A stretch of DNA of 64,000 bases from CAUUJV01 sp963545565. GTDB taxonomy: Bacteria > Actinomycetota > Actinomycetes > Actinomycetales > Bifidobacteriaceae. Numbering within the stretch: the first letter of the stretch is position 1; each line of letters begins with the position of its first letter. Positions 44,662 through 53,324 of the stretch are shown here, one piece after another. The notes below the pieces were generated by a model that had not been told where the DNA came from, did not search any database, and was given only the letters and a program-made list of their open reading frames with translations. The position numbers were made by a program, and so were the translations under genes. The stretch lies in the NCBI GenBank assembly GCA_963545565.1, contig CAUUJV010000002.1:124001-188000 (forward strand). The letters are read 5' to 3'.

Positions 44662-45666
44662 TTATTTGCCTTTCACAGAGAAGACTTTGGCCACAATACG
44701 CCCAATAGCATTGAGAATAAGAACAAGAAGAATAAGCACAAGTGCTGCAGCCCATGCCCTATCCATACGAATAGTTGTGATACATGGGTTAGTAAGCGCT
44801 TTCGTAGCTGCCGAGCATGTTGCAAGACCTTGTGAATACTCGTTATATACGAATACAGGAAGCGTAGTCATTCGGCCTGAAAATAGGTTGAAATTAGTGG
44901 AGCTGATAGATCCTGACGCAATCAGCAACGGAGCCGTTTCACCAATTACTCTAGCCACTGCCAGAATTGCACCAGAGACTATTCCTGGAAGTGCTGTGCG
45001 CAATACTATGCGAATAATTGTGCGATACTTCGGTACACCTAATGCATACGCTGCCTCACGCAAATCGTTGGGAACGATGAGCAGCATCTCTTCAGTAGAG
45101 CGCACAACCGTTGGAATCATAAGCACAGAAAGCGCCACTGAACCAACGAAGCCGTTAACTGTGCCCGGTCCAAAAATAATCGAAAACATGGAGTACGCAA
45201 ATAAACCAGCCACGATTGATGGAATACCACTCATCACATCTACGAAGAAGGAAATTGCCTTATAGAGCTTGCCGCCATTGGAATATTCCACAAGGTAAAC
45301 AGACGTCATGATGCCCACCGGAATGGAGATAATCATTGCACCGAGTGTAATTTCCAAAGTGCCTACCGCCGCGTGAAGAATGCCACCATACGGATAAAGA
45401 CCACCTACTACCCCACGCATATTGTGAGTAAGGAAATACCAGTTAAATTGGCCAATTCCTTTTGACAGAGTCGTCCACAGCACTGAAATCAGCGGCACGA
45501 GCGCAATAAGAAATGAGAGGTAAATAAGTGCGCGCATCACAACGTCTTTGCGACGGCGCGCAGCCAGATAAGAACGAGTTGGCTTGAATATATCGAAATC
45601 TGGATGCACGGTGTTAGTATGTGCAGACTTCTTTTCTTCAGCTTGACTTACTTGCGTCTGGCTCAT
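44662..45666 (-). CDS. pstA: Phosphate ABC transporter permease PstA
   Basis: A 334-residue inner-membrane permease with six membrane spans after a polar N-terminal extension of about 45 residues. The ABC-permease EAA loop EAAYALGVPKYRTIIRIVLRTALPG contacts PstB. It overlaps the pstC stop by four bases (ATGA), so translation is coupled. It pairs with PstC to form the channel. Confidence 0.96.
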   Translation of the reverse strand: MSQTQVSQAEEKKSAHTNTVHPDFDIFKPTRSYLAARRRKDVVMRALIYLSFLIALVPLISVLWTTLSKGIGQFNWYFLTHNMRGVVGGLYPYGGILHAAVGTLEITLGAMIISIPVGIMTSVYLVEYSNGGKLYKAISFFVDVMSGIPSIVAGLFAYSMFSIIFGPGTVNGFVGSVALSVLMIPTVVRSTEEMLLIVPNDLREAAYALGVPKYRTIIRIVLRTALPGIVSGAILAVARVIGETAPLLIASGSISSTNFNLFSGRMTTLPVFVYNEYSQGLATCSAATKALTNPCITTIRMDRAWAAALVLILLVLILNAIGRIVAKVFSVKGK

Positions 45667-46589
45667 TTTTTACCTCCCCGATTAGTAACTCGGCGAGCAA
45701 TATAATTCACTACAAACGTGATGATAAACAGCACTAAACCTGTGGCGATAAGAGTAGAAACGCCAAGGCTATCTGCCTCCGGGAATTGAGCAGCAATATT
45801 AGCAGCAATGGTCTGGCTACTAGATGCTTTAAGAAGATTTATAGCGTACGTGCGCCCTGGTGAAAGAATCATGAGCACAGCCATTGTTTCGCCCAATGCA
45901 CGGCCAAGCCCAAGCATGCATGCAGACACAATGCCAGACTGTGCAAACGGCAAAATAGCAAGCTTGATCATTTCCCACTTTGTTGCGCCCAAACCAAGAG
46001 CTGCCTCCTGAAGAAGCATTGGAGTTTGCACAAAAATATCGCGAGCCATCGAAGTAATAATCGGCAAAATCATCACAGCCAGCACCACAGAAACTGTTGC
46101 AATTGTGCGTGGCGGATTTGAAACCTCTGGCCCAAACAGGGGAATCCAACCGAATACCTTATTGATAACGGCCCATACCGGGTAAATGTGGGGAACAAGC
46201 ACCAAAGCTCCCCACAAGCCATACACTACTGAAGGAATTGCCGCGAGCAAATCTACCACGTAGCTTAAAACAGTTGCCAGTTTTTTGGGCGCATAATGTG
46301 AAATAAATAGCGCTATGCCAAGTGCCACAAAGAAAGCAAGTAGCAGAGCAATCCCCGCTGCCAAGATGGTTCCAAAAACAAGCGGACCTACAAACGCCCA
46401 GAAGCTCGTGGTCTGGCCTCCAGTAAAGCCAGAAATAGTTTCAGCTACAGCTCTTTTGTCTCCAAAGAATACTGGAGCCGCTTGGATGAGGAGGAAAACC
46501 GTAACAGCAGCAAGAACAGCGAGGATTAAAATTCCACAGCCCTTAGCAATTGCTGAAAAAGTTTTATCAGCAGCATGCGTGTTTTTCAC
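45663..46589 (-). CDS. pstC: Phosphate ABC transporter permease PstC
   Basis: A 308-residue permease with six or seven membrane spans. The block DLLAAIPSVVYGLWG and the EAA loop EAALGLGATKWEMIKLAILP are those of PstC. It starts three bases after the pstS stop and overlaps pstA, so the operon order is pstS-pstC-pstA-pstB. Confidence 0.96.
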   Translation of the reverse strand: MKNTHAADKTFSAIAKGCGILILAVLAAVTVFLLIQAAPVFFGDKRAVAETISGFTGGQTTSFWAFVGPLVFGTILAAGIALLLAFFVALGIALFISHYAPKKLATVLSYVVDLLAAIPSVVYGLWGALVLVPHIYPVWAVINKVFGWIPLFGPEVSNPPRTIATVSVVLAVMILPIITSMARDIFVQTPMLLQEAALGLGATKWEMIKLAILPFAQSGIVSACMLGLGRALGETMAVLMILSPGRTYAINLLKASSSQTIAANIAAQFPEADSLGVSTLIATGLVLFIITFVVNYIARRVTNRGGKK

Positions 46590-46592
46590 TGT

Positions 46593-47789
46593 TTACTCGT
46601 CTCCTTTCGAAGTCGAGGAAGACGAACTTGAAGATGACGAAGAACCTGAGGAAGTTTGAATTGCATTGATTGACTTCATAATGCGCTTTCGCAAAGCAGC
46701 CGAGATTGGAGCTGAACCAGCATTATTTTGAGCAACCTTCTGCCCTTGAGCACTAACGGAATAGATCAGCCACTGCTTCACAAATTCTGCAGTATCATCA
46801 TCTGAATATGCGGCACATGCAACGTCATAACTCACCAAAGCAATCGGATAGCTCTTTGAATCTGTAGTGGTGTAATCAACATCGACTACGTAGCGATTTT
46901 TGCCCTTAACACTCGTGTCTTGCTTCGATTGTTCGATTAACCGCGACACAGCTTTGGCAGTAGGCTTAACGGACGTGTTGCCAACTTTGACTTTTACTGT
47001 TCCTAGACCAGTGGTTTGTGCAGCATCTGCATAACCAATTGTTCCCTGCGCCTGGCTAACAGTGAGAACAACACCTGAAGTTCCCTTTGCCCCCTGCCCC
47101 ACAGAATTTGGCCATGTTTCCGACGCACCAGTTTTCCACGCTCCGTGCGAGGCTGTGTCCAAATATTCCTGAAAGCGCTTGGTTGTGCCAGATTTATCAG
47201 AACGCCAAATTGGGTTAATTTCTAAGTCTGGCAGCTTTGATGCAATCTTAGGATTTTCCTTCTTAATCTGTTCGTCATTCCACTTGGTGATGGTGCCATT
47301 AAAAATCTTGGCAATTGTGGAAGCAGACATCTGAATCTTGTTAGAGCCATTCAAACCATAGTCAGAAAGGTTGTATGTAACTGCAATAGGAGAAATATAA
47401 ACAGGAATGTCAAAAGCCGTTCCCGCTGCGCACACGCTTTTTGAAGAAGCAACTTGGCTATCAGTTAGGGGAGCATCAGTGCCTGCCCACGTTACAGCAC
47501 CAGTGAGGAATGTGTTAACACCTGCGCCCGAGCCTGAAGGATCATACGAGATTGCGACGTTCTTCTGCCCAATTGCAAATCCGGCAATCCATGCATCTAC
47601 AGCACTCTTTTGAGAAGAAGCACCGGCTCCAGCAAATTCGCCAGAGAGTTTTTTAGCAGTGGAGGCACCTTTCCATCCAGATCCACCGAGCTCACTAGAT
47701 GTAACATTATCTCCGCAGGCAGTTAAAGATGCAGTAAGCGAAATCATGCACATCACCGCAAGCATGCGATTCAGAGCTTTGTGGCGCAT
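46593..47789 (-). CDS. pstS: Phosphate-binding lipoprotein
   Basis: A 398-residue solute-binding protein. The signal peptide ends in the lipobox LTAC, with Cys25 as the lipid-anchored residue. The phosphate loops GAGASSQ, GSGAGVN and RSDKSGTTKRFQEYL follow PstS. A Ser-rich tail closes it (about 380-393). It captures phosphate outside the membrane for PstCAB. No recognisable PHO box was seen in its leader. Confidence 0.95.
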   Translation of the reverse strand: MRHKALNRMLAVMCMISLTASLTACGDNVTSSELGGSGWKGASTAKKLSGEFAGAGASSQKSAVDAWIAGFAIGQKNVAISYDPSGSGAGVNTFLTGAVTWAGTDAPLTDSQVASSKSVCAAGTAFDIPVYISPIAVTYNLSDYGLNGSNKIQMSASTIAKIFNGTITKWNDEQIKKENPKIASKLPDLEINPIWRSDKSGTTKRFQEYLDTASHGAWKTGASETWPNSVGQGAKGTSGVVLTVSQAQGTIGYADAAQTTGLGTVKVKVGNTSVKPTAKAVSRLIEQSKQDTSVKGKNRYVVDVDYTTTDSKSYPIALVSYDVACAAYSDDDTAEFVKQWLIYSVSAQGQKVAQNNAGSAPISAALRKRIMKSINAIQTSSGSSSSSSSSSSTSKGDE

Positions 47790-47936
47790 ATTCTCATCCC
47801 TCTGTTTGCAGCCTTTCCAAAGAAAAGTCCAGAATTAAGTTCTCTCTAGTTCGTAGATTTTTAATTGAGGCGCAAACCATTGGTCACACTGCCTTCCAGT
47901 TTATAGGACAAGACCCATAAACCCCAAACGCTGGTA

Positions 47937-47957
47937 GAGTGTTCGTTGGGAATACTC
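47937..47957. promoter_or_regulatory. Dyad between pstS and the LacI gene, candidate operator
   Basis: GAGTGTTC (47937-47944) and GAATACTC (47950-47957) match as inverted arms at seven of eight positions, with a 5-base spacer. It lies in the 250-base divergent region, about 100 bases from the LacI gene start and 150 from pstS. It could serve either gene. Confidence 0.35.
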
Positions 47958-48040
47958 CAATACTTTATTACTTTGTCTTGCAAAAACATGAGTTTAGTGA
48001 GATATGAGCAAGGTATAAACGAGACATAAAGGAGGGCACT

Positions 48041-49156
48041 TTGGCACGAAAATCCGGTAATGTCACGTTGAAAGAAGTAGCAAAAGCCGTTGGGGTGTCT
48101 ATTGCTTCGGTTTCGCTTGTTTTGAATAAGCAAGATCACGGCCGCGTAAAACCTGAAATTGCTGCAAAAATTCGTGAGACTGCCCATTCAATGGGGTACA
48201 TACCTAATACTCTCGCGCAGAGTTTGCGCACTCACAAAACACGGATTATCGGTTTTATCAGTGATGATATTGCGACTTCTCCACATGCTGGCCGTGTGAT
48301 TCTAGGAGCTCAAGATGCAGCTCAACAGGCTGGTTATATGCTCATTATGCTCAACACAAATGGCTCAGGCACTATTGATTCCAGTCAGATTCTGCCTTTT
48401 CAACAATTTGGCATTGAAGGCTTTCTCTATGCGCACATGTTCAATCGAAGCGTTGCAATCCCTGAAGTTTTACAAGAGTTTCCAACGGTTGTACTCGATG
48501 GTTCAGACCCTGAGAGCAAACACGCTGGAGTATATCCCGATGAGCAACTAATTGGTTATGACGCAACAAATCGGCTTATCGCAGACGGCTATAGGAGAAT
48601 AGCGTATCTAGGAACTGCAGCCGGCGGAGAGCGAGCGCAGAAAGGACGCTTTGCCGGATATCAAAAAGCTCTAGCCAATGCAGACATTGAATTTGACGCG
48701 ACTCTTGTGAGTAATGCTTCAGGAGCGAAATCTGTACAGCGGGCTGTACAAGAGATTTTTGCTTCTCCTCATGGACAACCTGATGCATTTTTTATTTTTA
48801 ATGATACTCGCGCAGTTGCTGTGTATGAGGCAGCAGCAGAATACGGATTGTCGGTCGGCAAGAATTTTGGAGTAATTGGAGTTGACAATCATCCGCTTAT
48901 TCAGGAAGCACTCACGCCAAATCTAACGTCAATTGAGCTCCCTCATTACGAAATGGGTTGGTGGGGCGTGATGCAGCTTCTAGAGGTTCTCGATCCCGCA
49001 CATGCGCATCAGCATTTCGCTGAGCTTCCCAATACAACGGTAAAAATTCCGCCGATTATTCCTGCAGACAAGTTAACTAATCTTGATGGCAACGCTGATT
49101 CACTAGCTTTAGATACTGCAATTCATTGTGCCATCATAGATAACGAATCTGCGTAA
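48041..49156 (+). CDS. LacI-family transcriptional regulator (TTG start)
   Basis: A 371-residue regulator. The N-terminal HTH (VTLKEVAKAVGVSIASVSLVLNKQDHGRVKPEIAAKIRETAHSMGY) is typical LacI, followed by the periplasmic-binding-like ligand domain with RIIGFISDDIA and GVIGVDNHPLIQEALTPNLTS. The start is TTG at 48041, decided by GGAGGG four bases before it. The target is unknown; no sugar genes flank it. It is divergent from the pst operon, which is an unusual neighbour. Confidence 0.9.
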   Translation: MARKSGNVTLKEVAKAVGVSIASVSLVLNKQDHGRVKPEIAAKIRETAHSMGYIPNTLAQSLRTHKTRIIGFISDDIATSPHAGRVILGAQDAAQQAGYMLIMLNTNGSGTIDSSQILPFQQFGIEGFLYAHMFNRSVAIPEVLQEFPTVVLDGSDPESKHAGVYPDEQLIGYDATNRLIADGYRRIAYLGTAAGGERAQKGRFAGYQKALANADIEFDATLVSNASGAKSVQRAVQEIFASPHGQPDAFFIFNDTRAVAVYEAAAEYGLSVGKNFGVIGVDNHPLIQEALTPNLTSIELPHYEMGWWGVMQLLEVLDPAHAHQHFAELPNTTVKIPPIIPADKLTNLDGNADSLALDTAIHCAIIDNESA

Positions 49157-49193
49157 TTTTTAAGAGCCTCAAGTTTTCGAGCGCCCTAAATTT

Positions 49194-49997
49194 TTAAGAA
49201 TCCGATGAGCTAGGGATTCCTTGGCCAGGGCATGAACTCAGCACTTTGAGCATTGCCTGTTTTTCTGCCGTAGTAACCGTTAGAGAATATTTATCTTTTA
49301 CACCAATCTGACGTGCCACATACTCACATTGATACGAAGTGTTGCTTGGCAACCACTCATCAGCCGATGCATCACTTTTTTCTTGATTTGCACTACCATC
49401 AACAGCGAGCAAATTATACATATCATTGCCGTATGCATACAGTTGAGAACTACTCCAGGTGCTTGCCCCTGACTCCCAAGCATTATTCAATGCCACCACG
49501 TGGTCGATTTGTACCTCAGCACTCGTATTGACCCCACGCTGAAAATTAATGGTCTTGCCCGTGTATGGATCTTTCAAAACCCCGCTCCATACTTGGCAAC
49601 TGCTGCCATAACTGTACTCAACATTAGTTAGGTCTCGGTTCAACACTTCATCGCGCGCATCACAACCATCGTTATCATCATCAGTTTCACGGAAACCAAA
49701 ATAATCGCGGTTATACGCTTTTTGAGTGCTCGTATTATCGTTCACCGTCAAAGATTCCAAGGTCTGTGCAGCAGTGCCACTTGCAGTGTATGAAGAACCT
49801 GTAGCCTGAGAAACAGTGGTACTTACTTGTGGAGCAATATAAGCAGCAACGATGCCAATAATCACAACGACTATTGCTAACACACCGGCTCTGCCCTTAC
49901 CAGACATTGACATCAGCAACGTTACTAAGGAAGCTAATTGGTCTCGCTCCGAATTCTGTTCCGATTTTTTCCGACGCCGTCTTCTACGATAAGGCAC
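49194..49997 (-). CDS. Membrane-anchored HNH (DUF1524) endonuclease family protein
   Basis: A 267-residue protein starting at GTG (49997) behind GAGGGAAG. A basic N terminus (PYRRRRRRKK) precedes one membrane span (about 36-55, GVLAIVVVIIGIVAAYIAP). The outer part contains the DUF1524/HNH region with VQIDHVVALNNAWESGAS, NDMYNLLAVDGSANQEKSD and paired cysteines. It is probably a secreted or surface-bound nuclease used for nutrient DNA or competition. It is convergent with the LacI gene. Confidence 0.88.
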   Translation of the reverse strand: MPYRRRRRRKKSEQNSERDQLASLVTLLMSMSGKGRAGVLAIVVVIIGIVAAYIAPQVSTTVSQATGSSYTASGTAAQTLESLTVNDNTSTQKAYNRDYFGFRETDDDNDGCDARDEVLNRDLTNVEYSYGSSCQVWSGVLKDPYTGKTINFQRGVNTSAEVQIDHVVALNNAWESGASTWSSSQLYAYGNDMYNLLAVDGSANQEKSDASADEWLPSNTSYQCEYVARQIGVKDKYSLTVTTAEKQAMLKVLSSCPGQGIPSSSDS

Positions 49998-50080
49998 AAT
50001 TACTTCCCTCTCTTTAGTAACTCTGCTCTATATTCCCTTTTCGCTTTTCCTTTTTTGCAGAAAGCTGTTCCCTCAAGAAT

Positions 50081-51007
50081 TTATGAATAGGAAAAAGTTA
50101 ATGGGTCATGACCTGCCCGAACGTCGGAATCAAGCGCATCAATTTGAGATTTCTCATCCTCACTAAGTTCAAAGTCATAGAGCGATAAGTTCTCGATTTG
50201 ACGCTCAACATGCACAGATTTCGGAATAATAATAATTCCATTATCAATATGCCACTTCAAAACCACTTGAGCAGCAGAAATATTATGAGCCTGCGCAATG
50301 CGTTCAATAACGCCATTGCCAGCATGTAAATCTGCTCCACGGGCCATCGGCGAATACGCTTGCACAGCAATCCCATGCTCTGCACAGAAACTCACAACTT
50401 CGCGCTGCTGCCATGTAGGATGCAGTTCAATCTGATTAACAGTTGGATACTCACCTGTTTCGCTGTGCAATCTCTCAAGATGCTCAGGCATAAAATTACA
50501 CACGCCTAGGGTGCGCACTCGCCCCGATTTACGCAGCTCAACAAAAGCTCGCCACGTATCTGCACTGCGCCAGTCAAAAGGAGTTGGCCAATGAATCATA
50601 TACATATCAACGTAATCAGTCTTCAAAAAAGCAATCTGACGCTCAAAAGCACGTAGCGTACTATCGTAGCCTTGCTCAGAGTCACTCAGCTTTGTAGTGA
50701 GCCACAACGATTTACGAGCCTCGCCATCTACAAATCCAGCAGAGCACAGTCCCTCGCCTACTCCCTCTTCGTTGCCATATCCTGCAGCCGTATCAATATG
50801 CCGATATCCAATGCGTAAAGCATTGAGCACGACGCTCGAAACATCTCCATTATCAATACGAAGCACACCTAAGCCAATTTGAGGAATTTCCAGTCCATCA
50901 GAAAGCTTTATACGTGCCACTTGCAAGTCACGTTGCGTGGAAGTTTGCACATCGAAACTATTAGCCCCATCAAGCTCATCACTTTTACCAGATTTCAGCC
51001 CAGACAT
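50081..51007 (-). CDS. Aldo/keto reductase
   Basis: A 308-residue NADPH-dependent reductase with a TIM-barrel fold. The catalytic tetrad is visible: Asp and Tyr in HIDTAAGYGNE, Lys in LWLTTKLSDS and His in MYMIHWPTP. The cofactor segment IIIPKSVHVERQIEN is present. It resembles the 2,5-diketo-gluconate reductase (DkgA) branch; the substrate is unknown. The N-terminal 30 residues are longer than usual. GGCGG lies upstream of the ATG. Confidence 0.93.
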   Translation of the reverse strand: MSGLKSGKSDELDGANSFDVQTSTQRDLQVARIKLSDGLEIPQIGLGVLRIDNGDVSSVVLNALRIGYRHIDTAAGYGNEEGVGEGLCSAGFVDGEARKSLWLTTKLSDSEQGYDSTLRAFERQIAFLKTDYVDMYMIHWPTPFDWRSADTWRAFVELRKSGRVRTLGVCNFMPEHLERLHSETGEYPTVNQIELHPTWQQREVVSFCAEHGIAVQAYSPMARGADLHAGNGVIERIAQAHNISAAQVVLKWHIDNGIIIIPKSVHVERQIENLSLYDFELSEDEKSQIDALDSDVRAGHDPLTFSYS

Positions 51008-51087
51008 GTTTTCCGCCTAACCTCTGCTACCCAATTTCTTATATGTATCTTGTATTAGATTATCGATAGCCAGCTACCACGGGAATA

Positions 51088-51122
51088 CAAAAAAGGGATT
51101 GTGGTCGAATGCAACAATCCCT
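51088..51122 (-). terminator. Terminator downstream of the HxlR gene
   Basis: On the minus strand AGGGATTGT and ACAATCCCT form a perfect 9-bp stem followed by T6 (51094-51122 with the tract to 51088). Confidence 0.88.
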
Positions 51123-51178
51123 AAAATCCCCTCAGAAATCCCTATAGAAGAACTTATAGGGGAAGCATCAACACGTCA

Positions 51179-51198
51179 CGCGCTAACGCACTGAGCTA
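51179..51198 (-). other. tRNA D-arm-like fragment at the HxlR stop codon
   Basis: The minus strand reads TAGCTCAGTGCGTTAGCGCG from 51198 to 51179, very like a tRNA D-arm. The TAG is also the HxlR stop. No acceptor, anticodon or T-arm can be matched, so it is a relic or chance, not a tRNA gene. Confidence 0.5.
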
Positions 51199-51591
51199 CT
51201 TCTCATTTTTTGAGTCATAATCAGAGCGATTACTCAGAATCGTGTCCATACGGCCAGTTGACCAGTTTTCCACTTTATCAAGTAAATCAGCTAAATCTCT
51301 GCCTAAATCAGTCAACTCATATTCGACATGAGGAGGAATCTCTGGCAACTGTGTACGAGTGAGAATGCCATCTCGCTCCAACGTACGCAAAGTCTGAGTC
51401 AGCATACGATTTGAAATACCTTCGATATGCTGATTCAATTCGCTGAAGCGCTTCGAGCCGTCATACAAAGTACCCAGTATGAGCACAGTCCACATATCAC
51501 TCACTTCGTTCAGTAGCCTACGCGAAGGGCACGCTTTGCTATATGGATTAAAGGGAGTCTTCACATCGCTTTCTTGTGAACTTGTACTCAA
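51196..51591 (-). CDS. HxlR-family transcriptional regulator
   Basis: A 131-residue winged-helix regulator. The HxlR signature has the Cys of NPYSKACPSRRLLNEVSDMWTVLILGTLYDGSKRFSELNQHIEGISNRMLTQTLRTLERDGIL. It is often redox-sensing through that early cysteine and controls a neighbouring reductase. It lies downstream of a Rossmann-fold reductase gene in the same direction, with a candidate operator between. The last codon and stop overlap the tRNA-like fragment. Confidence 0.93.
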   Translation of the reverse strand: MSTSSQESDVKTPFNPYSKACPSRRLLNEVSDMWTVLILGTLYDGSKRFSELNQHIEGISNRMLTQTLRTLERDGILTRTQLPEIPPHVEYELTDLGRDLADLLDKVENWSTGRMDTILSNRSDYDSKNEK

Positions 51592-51629
51592 TTATGCTCC
51601 TGTATTTTAGGTATTCTATTCAATGCTTT

Positions 51630-51646
51630 AATGCTTATTAAGTATT
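51630..51646. promoter_or_regulatory. Near-palindrome before the HxlR gene
   Basis: AATGCTT-ATT-AAGTATT matches as inverted arms at six of seven positions, in the 71-base gap between the reductase and HxlR genes. Fits an autoregulatory site. Confidence 0.35.
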
Positions 51647-51662
51647 ATTCCACGTTTGGGTT

Positions 51663-52292
51663 TTACTCTGCTTCAACAGCAAAGCCGCCCATCCACGAAA
51701 TCTGTTCGGCAACTGCAAGGTTAATCTGCAATGCGCCAAAAGCTTCCATATTACGAGCACGCTTCAAGGCACCCGCGTCAACGCTCTTATAGCCAGCAGC
51801 ATCAACCAATGTGCGCAAGCTTGATTTTGCCTCATCATCATCGCCAGCAACCATAATAGTAGTTGGCTTACCCGCAATCTCGCCAGTTGCAAGAGTTGCA
51901 GCAAAGTTAGTATTGAACGCCTTGAGAATAGTGACCTCTGGGAACTGAGAAGCAAACTGTTCTGCCGCTGAACCTTCAGCGATTTCCAGCATGTCACCGG
52001 TAGAAAAATCAATCGGATTCGTCACATCGACAACAATCTTGCCTGCAAGCTGTGCCTTATTTGCTTCAAGAACGTCATGCATAGCTGGATAAGGAAGTGC
52101 AATGACGACAATATCGCCAGTAATTGCTGTTTCTGAGACTGTTCCTGCTATAACCTTGTCAGAAACTGCTTTTGCCTTAGCTGCGTCACGGTCGAGTACC
52201 TGAGTAGTAGCACCAGCTTTAACAGCGATGTTCGCTACTGCTGAACCGATGTTACCTGCACCAATAACTGTAACTGCTTTTACTTCTGCCAT
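51663..52292 (-). CDS. NADPH-dependent reductase, F420-type Rossmann fold
   Basis: A 209-residue protein with an N-terminal Rossmann NADP site (VTVIGAGNIGSAVANIAVKAG), IVVIALPYPAMHDVLE and VVDVTNPID. It resembles NADP-dependent F420 oxidoreductases and related short NAD(P)-binding enzymes; bifidobacteria are not known to use F420, so the true substrate is unclear. The start is at MAEVKAVTVIG, behind GAGGAGAA. Eight further codons upstream are open. The HxlR regulator lies 71 bases downstream. Confidence 0.88.
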   Translation of the reverse strand: MAEVKAVTVIGAGNIGSAVANIAVKAGATTQVLDRDAAKAKAVSDKVIAGTVSETAITGDIVVIALPYPAMHDVLEANKAQLAGKIVVDVTNPIDFSTGDMLEIAEGSAAEQFASQFPEVTILKAFNTNFAATLATGEIAGKPTTIMVAGDDDEAKSSLRTLVDAAGYKSVDAGALKRARNMEAFGALQINLAVAEQISWMGGFAVEAE

Positions 52293-52369
52293 AATATTCT
52301 CCTCAGAATTTCTCAAAATTCATATCTTGATTGTATGTTTTTGCTATTTCGCTAAAGCTTTATTCTTTA

Positions 52370-52386
52370 ACTCTCGTTTTGAGAGT
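52370..52386. promoter_or_regulatory. Palindrome upstream of the reductase gene
   Basis: ACTCTC-GTTTT-GAGAGT, about 80 bases before the reductase start; candidate site for the HxlR regulator. Confidence 0.3.
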
Positions 52387-52461
52387 AGCACTATATATGG
52401 AAGCAGTCAAAAGTAAGCTATAAATAAGCCGTCAGTACAAAAAAGTATTTTCGGGGAATAA

Positions 52462-52504
52462 AAAGAACCCCTAAGCATACGAAAACGAAGCTCAGGGGTT
52501 CTTT
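52462..52504 (-). terminator. Terminator of rplA
   Basis: On the minus strand AAAGAACCCCT pairs perfectly with AGGGGTTCTTT over 11 bases, followed by a T run. It lies about 60 bases after rplA. Confidence 0.88.
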
Positions 52505-52565
52505 AGCGTTTCACCTTTACAGCAACTGCACTAGGTAGCCGCTCACGTGAATTTTACTATGCCGC

Positions 52566-53258
52566 TTAGGAAAGTGGCGTAATATCAAGAGGAATACCAG
52601 GACCCATTGTTGAGGTCATGGTTACCTTAGTAATATAACGACCCTTAACGGTAGTTGGCTTGAGACGGCGAATCTCGTCTGCCACTGCACGGAAGTTTTC
52701 TTCGAGAGCTTCCTGAGTGAAGGAAATCTTACCTACGATAAAGGAGAGGTTTCCGTGACGATCAACTCGGAACTCAATCTTTCCGCCCTTGATGTCGAAC
52801 ACTGCCTTAGCAACATCCATGGTAACTGTGCCAGTCTTTGGGTTAGGCATGAGGCCACGAGGACCAAGCACGCGGCCTAAACGGCCAACCTTACCCATCA
52901 TGTCTGGAGTTGCTACAACTGCGTCAAAATCAAGATAGCCACCAGCTACCTTGGTAATGAGTTCGTCATCGCCAACTTCGTCTGCGCCAGCTTCAAGAGC
53001 TGCTGTAGCCTGTGGACCACGTGCGAAAACGAGAACACGAGCAGTCTTACCAGTGCCGTTAGGAAGGTTGACGGTGCCACGAACGAGCTGGTCAGCCTTA
53101 CGTGGGTCAACACTTAGGCGGTAAACAGCTTCAACGGTCTGGTCAAAGCCACGCTCTGGCATGCTCTTCAAAAGAGCAATTGCTTCAGAGGCGGTGTAAA
53201 GGTTGTTGCGGTCAACTTGTTCAGCGGACTCGCGATATTTCTTGGAACGCTTTGTCAT
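52566..53258 (-). CDS. rplA: 50S ribosomal protein L1
   Basis: A 230-residue L1 protein with the RNA-binding N and C termini (KRSKKYRES; LKPTTVKGRYITKVTMTSTMGPGIPLD) and the central MGKVGRLGRVLGPRGLMPNPKTGTV signature. It forms the L1 stalk near the ribosomal E site. It follows rplK by 66 bases on the same strand; rplJ/rplL do not follow within the window. Confidence 0.98.
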   Translation of the reverse strand: MTKRSKKYRESAEQVDRNNLYTASEAIALLKSMPERGFDQTVEAVYRLSVDPRKADQLVRGTVNLPNGTGKTARVLVFARGPQATAALEAGADEVGDDELITKVAGGYLDFDAVVATPDMMGKVGRLGRVLGPRGLMPNPKTGTVTMDVAKAVFDIKGGKIEFRVDRHGNLSFIVGKISFTQEALEENFRAVADEIRRLKPTTVKGRYITKVTMTSTMGPGIPLDITPLS

Positions 53259-53324
53259 CTGCTTCTCCTTAGCAGTCGCAGTGCGGGCAAGCGTTTGCCC
53301 CTCTGCTGAATGGATATAGGTTTA

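Noticed and set aside
51140..51161. CCCTATA hairpin as a tRNA T-arm completing the D-arm-like fragment
   Set aside because: The stem is seven bases and the loop lacks TTCRA; no acceptor or anticodon arm fits.
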